Shown one piece after another: positions 41,493 to 48,864 of a DNA stretch of 48,864 nucleotides. The translations under genes were made by a program, and so were the position numbers. Numbering within the stretch: the first letter of the stretch is position 1; each line of letters opens with the position of its first letter. A model generated the notes under the pieces. It was not told where the DNA came from and searched no databases. It worked only from the letters and a program-made list of their open reading frames with translations. Source of the stretch: Acinetobacter pseudolwoffii (GTDB taxonomy: Bacteria > Pseudomonadota > Gammaproteobacteria > Pseudomonadales > Moraxellaceae); contig NZ_PHRG01000018.1 of assembly GCF_002803605.1 (NCBI RefSeq), forward strand, positions 1 through 48,864, given 5' to 3'.

Positions 41493-42425
41493 TTAACTCA
41501 ATGATTGGACTGAGATTTGCGATTTCAAATCTTCAATAACAGCAAAGTCTGGAAGGGCAAACCCAATTTGGGTCACAGCATTGCTCGCAATTGCGGTTGC
41601 TGTTTTCAATGTTTCTTCTGGGGAAGTTGAACTCAACAACCCATGAATCATACCTGCCAGCAAAGAATCTCCCGCACCCACAGTACTTTGGACGGTGACC
41701 TTCGGTGCAGTAGCATGCAGGGGGTGCGTGCGGTGAAGCCAGTTCACCCCGTTTTCACCCATCGAGACCACAATATGTTCGATCTGACTATTTAAACTGG
41801 CAAAAAGATGCTGCTGTTCTGCAAACGTTTCTGCTGGCAAATGGTAAGTTTCCGTCAACTCATCTGTATTAGGCTTAATCAACCAAGGATGGGCAGCAAT
41901 TGCTGCTTTCAACGCAACACCACTGGTATCTACTGCGACTTTTTTACCCGCAGACTGTAACCATAAAATCAGTGTCGAAAGCTCTTCTGCAGAAAACCCT
42001 TGTGGCAAACTGCCAGCAATCACAATCACATCAACCTCTAAAATCAGTTGAGATAAACGTTCACATAGTTGTTGTTTTGCTGAGGTATCTACAAAAAAGC
42101 CCTTGCCATTGATGTCAGTCATCTGACCAGAAGCTTCTGCAACTTTAATGTTTTGTCGTGTTTCACCTGCAACATAAATAAATTGGTTATCAAATTGCTC
42201 TTGCTGGATATGATGGTCAAAAATTTGACGGTTTTCTTGCCCCAAAAAGCCACTCACAATCAGTTCATGTCCCAAATCCTTAAGGACCTGTGCCACGTTT
42301 AAGCCTTTACCTGCTGCATGGCTTTGGGCCGTTAACTGACGATTGACCTCGCCAACTTTTAGTTGATCCAATTGCACGGTGAGGTCAATTGCAGGATTCA
42401 GAGTAATGCTTAATATCTTAGCCAT
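41493..42425 (-). CDS. fruK: 1-Phosphofructokinase
   Basis: 310 residues of the PfkB/ribokinase family. The N-terminal NPAIDLTVQLDQL, the GKGLNVAQVLKDLG motif and the catalytic VGAGDSLLAGMIHG near residue 255 are all present. It converts fructose 1-phosphate to fructose 1,6-bisphosphate. It lies 6 bp after fruB. Confidence 0.92.
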   Translation of the reverse strand: MAKILSITLNPAIDLTVQLDQLKVGEVNRQLTAQSHAAGKGLNVAQVLKDLGHELIVSGFLGQENRQIFDHHIQQEQFDNQFIYVAGETRQNIKVAEASGQMTDINGKGFFVDTSAKQQLCERLSQLILEVDVIVIAGSLPQGFSAEELSTLILWLQSAGKKVAVDTSGVALKAAIAAHPWLIKPNTDELTETYHLPAETFAEQQHLFASLNSQIEHIVVSMGENGVNWLHRTHPLHATAPKVTVQSTVGAGDSLLAGMIHGLLSSTSPEETLKTATAIASNAVTQIGFALPDFAVIEDLKSQISVQSLS

Positions 42426-42431
42426 TCGTAA

Positions 42432-45311
42432 TTACTCCACCAATGCACGTACGGCAGACGCACTGTCACAACTTAAGGCTTGCTGTGCGACCTGTTTGCA
42501 ATTTATATAGTTCAAACCACGAATTTGCGCCTTCACCAATGGAATACTGGTACTCGACATACTCAACTCATCCACGCCCAAGCCTATCAATACAGGCACA
42601 GCTTTTGGATCAGCAGCCAATTCACCACAAATGCCCACCCATTTACCATGCTGATGTGCTGCCCGAACAGTTTGATCAATCAATAGCAAAATACTCGGAT
42701 GTAAGCCATCAGCTTCAGCAGACAACAGTGGATGACCACGGTCAATCGCCAGAGTATATTGAGTCAAGTCATTGGTTCCAATACTAAAAAAATCAACTTC
42801 TTGAGCAAGAATTGGAGCCAACAATGCTGCCGCAGGAACCTCAATCATAATACCGACTTGTAAGTTTTCACATGGATGCTGTATGCGAACCTCATCCAAA
42901 ATTGCTTTTGCTGCTCGCCATTCTTCAACCCGCCCAATCATCGGAAACATAATTCTTAATGGGCGATTATCCGCTGCTTTAAGTAAAGCAACCAATTGCT
43001 GACGTAACAACTCTGGCTTACGTAAAGTCAGACGAATACCACGTAAGCCCAAGAATGGATTTTCTTCCTTTTCAATAGGCAAATACGGCAAAGGTTTGTC
43101 CCCGCCCACATCAAGTGTACGTACCACCAATGGACGACCTGCCAAAGCATCTAACACCACCCGATAATCGGCTTCCTGTGTAGCCTCATCAGGCGCACTG
43201 CTGTGTGACATAAAGACCAATTCTGTGCGTAGCAAACCAATTGCTTCTGCCCCATCGGCCACAGCCTGTATCGTAGCGCCCACTTTGCCAATATTGGCTG
43301 CGATTTCAACTTGATGTTGATCCAGTGTGATGGCAGGTTCTAAACAATGCTGTTCCGCTTGTTCTCGCAACTCACGCTGGCGTTGGCGCTCTGCAATGGC
43401 ATGATCAATCTGATTTTGCTCGGGTGAGACCACATACTCCCCAGTATCCCCATTAATTAGCACGGTGGCATGGTTCTCAATATTTAAAACAGCTACACCT
43501 GCACCTACGACTGCTGGAATAGCCAGAGCACGTGCCACAATGGCGCTATGGGCACTCGCTCCACCAACCGCGGTCAAAATGCCTGCAACACGATCTTTAT
43601 TCAGACGCGCTACATCACTCGGACCAACATCATGCATAATTAAAATATAAGGTTGCTCGGGTTCTGTGACATCGGCCACACCACACAAAGCAGCCAAAAC
43701 ACGCTCACCAATATCCCTTAAATCAGCCGCACGCTCTGCCAGTAAACGATCGCTAAGTGCAGCCTGTGCGGTAGCAGCTACTTCAATATGATCATGCCAA
43801 GCTGCAGCAGCAGACAACCCTTGTTTTAAACCGCGTTGTACACTTTGGAGGAGGTCTGGATCATCCAGCATTTCCAAATGTGCCATGAATATCTGTTTAA
43901 TGGCAGTAGATTCAGTATGTGCAATGAATTGACGTAAGCTATTTTTCACCTGATGAAGCGCAATTTCAAGCTTTTCATTCTCAGCTTTAAAGCTCTGTCC
44001 GCGACGTTCATAACTAAATTCACGTGGCTTCACCACATGTGCAGGACCAAAAGCAAGGCCAGTTGATGCAGCAATACCGCAGCTACCCGTATCGCCATGT
44101 GATTCAAAAGGCATTAATTCCAAAGTATTTACGACTGGGTCACTACTGCTATGCTGATGAGATACAAGGTCAACAGCTTCAACCTCTTCTCCTAAGCCCT
44201 GTTGAACTGCATCAATAATCTGTTCTAAGCCTGCTACAGCATCGGTATCAGGTTGTGCAATAAAAGTCAGAGTTTGACCACGACGGCATCCCATGGCTAA
44301 TAATTTGGTTAAACTTTTTGCCGAAACGTAAGCCCCCTCATCTACAGCAACGAGAATATCCCCTGCAAATTTCTTGGTCATATTGACCAAGTGTGTCGCG
44401 GGACGCGCATGTAGACCATGAGCGTTAGCTAAGACAATACGACGAGATGGCCAATCAGGAATCAGTTCAGCACCAATTAACTGCGCCAATTGGTGACTAT
44501 CTTGCTCTTGGTTGAGGGTATGAACTTGTTCAGTATCAAACAAAATATCCATTAACCGTTGAAACCGTTGCATATCCAGTTGCTCATTACTGGCAATACA
44601 CACCAAAGTCTTGAGCATTTCCTGCTGATGGCTTAAAACCTGTTCCGCTTTTACCAAACTTACAGCTGGGCTCAAAACATGCTGGTTAGAAGTGATCGAC
44701 CAGACCGCCTCCCCTAAATGAATCATGCTGTTTAGATTTAAACCCGACAGAAAACCACACTCCACCATTTTTTGCTGTTTCAGCAACTGTGTTGCCTGCC
44801 AAATTAAATCTTCTACATCAAGTGCGGGAACTTGGGTGGCGATTAAATTTTCATGCAATGCCAAAGATGCGGGTTGGGCTTGTAATAATGAAATAATTTG
44901 CTCTGCAGATTGAGCCTGTTTCACTTGATCAGCGACATCATTAATTAAAGCTCGCGTCAAAATTTGTAAGACTTGCAAATGCTCATCTGATTTCGCAGCA
45001 ATCACCACTGCTAAATAAATTTTATTTTCACCGTCCCAAACAACTCCTTCAGGAAAGTGTGCCAGACGAATACCAGTTTTTAAAATACATTGGCGAGACT
45101 GAGGCGTCCCATGCGGAATGGCAATTCCTTGCCCTAAATACGTTGCACTTTGTTGTTCGCGCACGGTCAACCCATGAATATAATCAGGTGTAACCAATTG
45201 GTCTTCGACCAAGATATCGACTAGACATTGCAACGCTTGTGCCTTATCAGTGGCGTGTTGTTTCATTCGAACATGTTGTATATCTAGCGCGAGCATAAAA
45301 CGTCCTTGCAA
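42432..45311 (-). CDS. fruB: Multiphosphoryl transfer protein (EIIA-HPr-EI)
   Basis: 959 residues carrying all soluble phospho-relay domains of the fructose PTS. EIIA comes first (phospho-His67 in GIAIPHGTPQSR), then HPr near residue 300 (NAHGLHARPATHLV), then EI from about residue 400 (phospho-His motif GGASAHSAIVARALAIPAVVG, PEP site RGIRLTLRKPELL). The order is as in Pseudomonas FruB. It passes phosphate from PEP to FruA. It is the first gene of fruBKA; an ATG at codon 6 (MLALDIQ) is an alternative start. Confidence 0.92.
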   Translation of the reverse strand: MQGRFMLALDIQHVRMKQHATDKAQALQCLVDILVEDQLVTPDYIHGLTVREQQSATYLGQGIAIPHGTPQSRQCILKTGIRLAHFPEGVVWDGENKIYLAVVIAAKSDEHLQVLQILTRALINDVADQVKQAQSAEQIISLLQAQPASLALHENLIATQVPALDVEDLIWQATQLLKQQKMVECGFLSGLNLNSMIHLGEAVWSITSNQHVLSPAVSLVKAEQVLSHQQEMLKTLVCIASNEQLDMQRFQRLMDILFDTEQVHTLNQEQDSHQLAQLIGAELIPDWPSRRIVLANAHGLHARPATHLVNMTKKFAGDILVAVDEGAYVSAKSLTKLLAMGCRRGQTLTFIAQPDTDAVAGLEQIIDAVQQGLGEEVEAVDLVSHQHSSSDPVVNTLELMPFESHGDTGSCGIAASTGLAFGPAHVVKPREFSYERRGQSFKAENEKLEIALHQVKNSLRQFIAHTESTAIKQIFMAHLEMLDDPDLLQSVQRGLKQGLSAAAAWHDHIEVAATAQAALSDRLLAERAADLRDIGERVLAALCGVADVTEPEQPYILIMHDVGPSDVARLNKDRVAGILTAVGGASAHSAIVARALAIPAVVGAGVAVLNIENHATVLINGDTGEYVVSPEQNQIDHAIAERQRQRELREQAEQHCLEPAITLDQHQVEIAANIGKVGATIQAVADGAEAIGLLRTELVFMSHSSAPDEATQEADYRVVLDALAGRPLVVRTLDVGGDKPLPYLPIEKEENPFLGLRGIRLTLRKPELLRQQLVALLKAADNRPLRIMFPMIGRVEEWRAAKAILDEVRIQHPCENLQVGIMIEVPAAALLAPILAQEVDFFSIGTNDLTQYTLAIDRGHPLLSAEADGLHPSILLLIDQTVRAAHQHGKWVGICGELAADPKAVPVLIGLGVDELSMSSTSIPLVKAQIRGLNYINCKQVAQQALSCDSASAVRALVE

Positions 45312-45864
45312 AGCAGCATAGTGAGAAGATGCTTTTTTACTGCAGAAAAAATAAGTCGAATTCTACTCAGGATTTACACAAAAATCTGTATTTTTTGATT
45401 TTATCTTCATGATCATCATTACGATTCTTGCGTACCACACCATGGGCACGTGAAAAAGTAGAAAGCTTATATTTGTACGTCTTACGCCAAAAGGCCAAAC
45501 AGAAACCGTAACCTCAGGCAACACCCCTCTCATCATAAAATTATACCAGTCAGTAAAATACCCTTAGATTAAGCATATGTATGTTGGTTATTATTGTTGA
45601 TTATCACAATAAATTAGTGACCAAAAATCAAAGTATCCGACCCCACCTTAAATTACGTCACACAAAATAAAAACTCTATATAACTGTTATATATAGAGTT
45701 TATTAACGTACCAATTATGTTATTTAGTGTATTTTATGTCGGTGACTCTTGCCAAGGTTGGTTTTTTTCAAAAGGAAGCTTTGTTTACCCAAATTATTCA
45801 GATAAAAATCTCTTTTTTCAAAGGAAAGTTGGCAAAGCCTTAGTAATGTGAGTAATTAAATCGC
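45312..45864. other. Non-coding stretch upstream of fruB and downstream of lldD
   Basis: No gene is supported. It would hold the fruB promoter; I see no clear Cra/FruR site and no fruR gene. A hairpin with arms aaactctatata and tatatagagttt lies at about 45671-45701. In other Acinetobacter lld operons a D-lactate dehydrogenase gene (dld) follows lldD; it is absent here. Confidence 0.55.
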
Positions 45865-47010
45865 TTACTCTTTCTCTAGCTTGACCAGGCAATCCGATGT
45901 AATATCTGCAATGGTTCTTGCACCAGTCAATGTCATTGCCACACGCATTTCTTTCTCAATCAAATCTAGTAAATTACTTACCCCAGAACCGCCGGCAGCA
46001 CCAAGTGCGTATACAAATGCACGACCAAGCATGCAAATATCTGCACCCATAGCCAACATACGTACCACATCAAGACCGTTACGAATCCCTGAATCTGCTA
46101 AAATTTTGATGTCACCTTTGACCGCACTTGCAATTGAAGGAAGCGCACGAGCAGAAGACAAAACACCATCAAGCTGACGACCACCGTGATTGGAGACCAC
46201 AATTCCATCTGCTCCGAAACGTACCGCATCCTTGGCATCCTCAGGATCTAAAATCCCCTTAATAACCATGGGACCCTCCCAATAATCACGAATCCACTCA
46301 AGATCTTTCCAAGAAATTGAAGGGTCAAAGTTATTTCCCAGCCAACCGATATAATCTTCCAGACCTGTCGGCTTACCTAAATATTTCGAAATGTTACCCA
46401 AATCATGCGGACGACCCAATAAACCGACATTCCAAGCCCAGTGTGGGTGCATACACGATTGCATATAACGACGTATTGCAGCATTTTTACCACTCATTCC
46501 TGAATGTGCATCACGATAACGCGCACCTGGAACAGGCATATCGACTGTGAATACTAAGGTAGAACAGCCTGCGGCTTTAGCACGTTCCAAGGCATTTTTC
46601 ATAAAACCACGGTCACGTAGTACATACAGTTGAAACCACATCGGACGTTGAATCGCAGGTGCCACTTCTTCAATTGGACAAACTGAAACTGTTGATAAGG
46701 TAAATGGAATGCCCTTTTTATCTGCGGCAACCGCGGCTTGAACTTCACCACGACGCGCATACATACCCGTTAGACCTACAGGTGACAATGCCACTGGCAA
46801 CGCCAAATTTTCACCAAACAATTGCGTTTCTAAGCTCAGCTCAGACATGTCATTTAACACACGTTGACGTAAAGCGATTTTTGATAAATCGTCTACATTA
46901 CGCTTTAAAGTATATTCCGCATAGGCACCACCATCGATGTATTCAAATAAAAATGGCGGTAAACGACGTTTCGCAGCTTCACGATAGTCATTTGCAGAAG
47001 AAATAATCAT
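45865..47010 (-). CDS. lldD: FMN-dependent L-lactate dehydrogenase
   Basis: 381 residues of the alpha-hydroxy-acid oxidase family. The N-terminal [25 protein letters not shown], the FMN-binding [12 protein letters not shown] block and the catalytic [10 protein letters not shown] (His and Arg) are present. It oxidises L-lactate to pyruvate at the membrane and passes electrons to the quinone pool. It is the last gene of lldP-lldR-lldD, 3 bp after lldR. Confidence 0.93.
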   Translation of the reverse strand: MIISSANDYREAAKRRLPPFLFEYIDGGAYAEYTLKRNVDDLSKIALRQRVLNDMSELSLETQLFGENLALPVALSPVGLTGMYARRGEVQAAVAADKKGIPFTLSTVSVCPIEEVAPAIQRPMWFQLYVLRDRGFMKNALERAKAAGCSTLVFTVDMPVPGARYRDAHSGMSGKNAAIRRYMQSCMHPHWAWNVGLLGRPHDLGNISKYLGKPTGLEDYIGWLGNNFDPSISWKDLEWIRDYWEGPMVIKGILDPEDAKDAVRFGADGIVVSNHGGRQLDGVLSSARALPSIASAVKGDIKILADSGIRNGLDVVRMLAMGADICMLGRAFVYALGAAGGSGVSNLLDLIEKEMRVAMTLTGARTIADITSDCLVKLEKE

Positions 47011-47013
47011 AAC

Positions 47014-47757
47014 TTATGTCCTATTTAATCGACTCGAACGTTGACGACGAGCTTCTTCTTCATCGATCATACGTACGCGTTGAACAACAAATTCAATATG
47101 CCCACAAGCTGCCTTACGTGCAGTCTCTGAGTCTTGACGTTCAATTGCGTCCATCACCTCAAAATGCTGGTCATACAATTGTTCAAAATGTTGTGGTGTG
47201 GTGTAAACTTTACGTCGCCCTAACATCACGTTGTCTTGCAATAAATCAAACAAACTACGCATCATTTGGATCAGCACTAGATTGTGGGATGCTTCTGCAA
47301 TCGCCAGATGAAAATTCGCATCCGCTATTGCTGCGTGGGCATCATCACCTAAAGCCTGAAAATGGCTAATCTGCTCAAAACATTGACGAATATTGATCAA
47401 ATCACTGGGTGTGGCACGTTGTGCGGCATACCATGCTGTACCACCTTCAAGCACCATACGAGCTTCTTGTACATCAAAACGATATTCAGGATCCTGATCC
47501 ATCAAACCGGATAATGGCTCAACGATTTGATACTGTGACCAATGTGCAGGCAACTGCTTTAAATAGGTGCCTGCACCCGCTTTGCTCTGAATAATCCCTG
47601 CGGTAATCAGTTGTTGAATCGCCTCACGTAAAGAGCTACGAGACACACCTAACTGTTCACAGAGTTGGCGTTCAGCAGGCAATCGCTCTCCGACTTGCAC
47701 ATTATTTTTTTCAATCAACAGACGTAAACGCTGTACCACTTTGTCGGAGACTTTCAT
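47014..47757 (-). CDS. lldR: GntR-family lactate-responsive repressor
   Basis: 247 residues. An N-terminal GntR winged helix-turn-helix (about residues 10-60, LPAERQLCEQLGVSRSSLREAI) and a C-terminal FadR-type effector domain with conserved metal/ligand histidines are seen. The start is ATG 47757, preceded by aagga and lying 18 bp after the lldP stop; an upstream ATG at 47790 would overlap lldP. It regulates the lld operon in response to L-lactate in other bacteria. Confidence 0.9.
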   Translation of the reverse strand: MKVSDKVVQRLRLLIEKNNVQVGERLPAERQLCEQLGVSRSSLREAIQQLITAGIIQSKAGAGTYLKQLPAHWSQYQIVEPLSGLMDQDPEYRFDVQEARMVLEGGTAWYAAQRATPSDLINIRQCFEQISHFQALGDDAHAAIADANFHLAIAEASHNLVLIQMMRSLFDLLQDNVMLGRRKVYTTPQHFEQLYDQHFEVMDAIERQDSETARKAACGHIEFVVQRVRMIDEEEARRQRSSRLNRT

Positions 47758-47774
47758 TTTTTTCCTTGACCCGT

Positions 47775-48752
47775 TTACGGAATCATCCACGGGAAAACAT
47801 AAGCTTGTAAGGTCACAATAATACCAATCATCACCGTAAAGATAATGCTGTGTTTTACTGTAAATCTAAATAAATCAGATTCTTTACCAACTAAACCCAC
47901 TGCTGCACAAGCAATCGCGATTGATTGAGGGGAAATCATCTTACCTGTTACTCCACCACTGGTATTGGCAGCAACTAACAAGACTTCAGGCACACCGATT
48001 TGCTGTGCTGTAGTTGCTTGTAACGCTGAAAACAATGCGTTAGCTGAAGTATCTGAACCTGTAAGAAACACTCCAACCCAACCCAAGAATGGTGAGAAGA
48101 AGGTGAAAGCCTGACCCGTATGTGCCAGTGCTAAAGCAAGCGTTGCTGACAGACCTGAATAGTTTGCAATGAATGCAAAAGCCAGTACCATACCAATCGA
48201 ATAAATTGGGGTTTTTAGTTCATTCACGGTTTCAAAGAATGTCGAAACTGCCTCTTTAGGTTTCATGTTTAAATAAATAATCGTGATCAATGCCGCCAAT
48301 ATAATCGCCGTACCCGTTGCTGATAACCAATCAAACTTATAAATCGCATCATAATCTTTAATTTCAGGCACGACAGGTGGTAGCTTTTGAATCAATTGAT
48401 GCAAATACGGCACTTTAATTGAAACTACTAAATCACTTAATGGGCCGTCCTTAACAAATAAATCTTTAAAAGGTTTGATGCTCCAGATCGTCACCATTGC
48501 TGTAAGTATCAGAAATGGAGACCAGGCTTTGGCTATCTGTGCCACACTATATTGTTTACGAGCTTGCTTGATAATAGTTTCATCTACCTGTATATTTTTG
48601 TCCTCAAAAAGAAAAATATGTTTTGGTTTCCAATACTTAAGTAAGATAGTTAAACTGATTAATGATGCAATTGCAGCAGTGATATCGGGTAACTCAGGCC
48701 CAACAAAATTTGATGTTAGATATTGCGCTAAAGAAAAAGATAAGGCATACTT
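47775..48752 (-). pseudogene. lldP: L-lactate permease, N-terminally truncated
   Basis: The frame gives about the last 325 residues of Lld[21 protein letters not shown], the [17 protein letters not shown] region, [20 protein letters not shown] and the C-terminal [20 protein letters not shown]. Upstream it meets KYAL and a stop (TAA at 48753-48755). About 200-220 N-terminal residues and several membrane segments are missing compared with E. coli LldP (551 residues). A GTG at 48545 could start a shorter protein but would lack most of the transport domain. Loss of lactate uptake by this copy is expected. Confidence 0.87.
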
Positions 48753-48766
48753 TTAGTGTGCCTTTT
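48738..48766 (+). terminator. Terminator at the lldP truncation junction
   Basis: aaggcatac (48741-48749) pairs with gtgtgcctt with one G-T wobble, followed by a T-rich run on the + strand. It begins where lldP identity ends, so it comes from the foreign side of the junction. It may have ended a + strand gene now lost. Confidence 0.6.
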
Positions 48767-48813
48767 TTGTTTTGATGCAAAAAAAGTCAGTGAAAGGCAT
48801 GATTAGTAGTTGC

Positions 48814-48834
48814 AAATGAAAACACTTCTCATTT
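48814..48834. promoter_or_regulatory. Possible Fur-like box
   Basis: aaatga and tcattt face each other across nine bases, in an AT-rich stretch with some likeness to a Fur operator. No downstream gene is inside the window. Weak call. Confidence 0.25.
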
Positions 48835-48864
48835 ATTATTGGCGTACTTTAATTGTGCTAACCG

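Noticed and set aside
45405..45530. Short minus-strand frame (YGFCLAFWRKTYKYKLSTFS and onward) between fruB and lldD
   Set aside because: It has no good start codon, an upstream stop and no recognisable family.
45695..45725. ttatgttattt, similar to an XerD arm
   Set aside because: No XerC arm lies at the required 6-bp spacing; it matches about 5 of 11.

Overview
The window looks like Acinetobacter DNA, either a large plasmid or a chromosomal region that has taken up plasmid-type material. The reasons are the AT-rich composition, several 819-bp IS6-family elements of the IS1006/IS1008 type, IS1202-type elements of the kind that sit beside pdif sites, Acinetobacter-style pdif (XerC/XerD) sites, a HigBA toxin-antitoxin pair, and an oxygen-dependent MesX/MesD methionine synthase pair like the one known from A. 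baylyi. I found no replication, conjugation or rRNA/tRNA gene, so plasmid versus chromosome cannot be decided from the sequence.

Layout. (1) 1-8714 is an insertion-sequence-dense zone. It holds a broken IS5-type transposase, two complete IS6-family copies plus several fragments, and two complete and one truncated IS1202-type element. Between these sit a metal-efflux gene with a divergent MerR regulator, a HigBA toxin-antitoxin pair, and a non-coding stretch with a pair of inverted DnaA boxes. (2) 8715-13014 is a redox/detoxification operon (SDR, old yellow enzyme, pirin, cysteine hydrolase) with a divergent LysR regulator whose 3' end has been replaced by an IS5-type terminus. (3) 14212-22662 reads as a pdif module. 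It carries a LysR, a carboxylate MFS transporter, a two-subunit L-tartrate dehydratase/class I fumarase-type enzyme, malic enzyme, a second LysR, a decayed higBA copy and a serine resolvase. Its two ends are imperfect inverted copies, each made of a pdif, an inward-facing terminator and a conserved paired motif. (4) 22635-25317 is a second, adjoining pdif module: isochorismatase-like hydrolase, exported metallo-beta-lactamase-fold protein, and a divergent GlxA-type AraC regulator. An IS1202-type element sits exactly 5 bp outside its right-hand pdif. (5) 25323-27430 is IS debris plus one DIP1984-family gene. (6) 27673-33269 holds lrgA/lrgB with a divergent LysR, a TauE/TSUP exporter and the mesX-mesD-flavin reductase cluster. 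(7) 33483-34241 is an IS5 fragment cut by a small internally deleted IS3-type element. (8) 34332-48752 holds hipBA, a SWIM/SNF2 helicase, a decayed hipA, fruBKA, and lldP-lldR-lldD, whose lldP has lost its N-terminal coding part at a sharp junction near 48741.

How the parts relate. pdif sites alternate in orientation along the window (C/D at 2768, D/C half-site at 14212, C/D at 22635, D/C at 25290), the pattern expected of Xer-mobilised modules. Both measurable IS1202-type insertions abut the XerC arm at 5 bp. One IS6 copy has destroyed the left pdif of the carboxylate module, which may have fixed it to the neighbouring operon. The most interesting material is the pair of adjoining metabolic pdif modules and the symmetrical ends of the first one.
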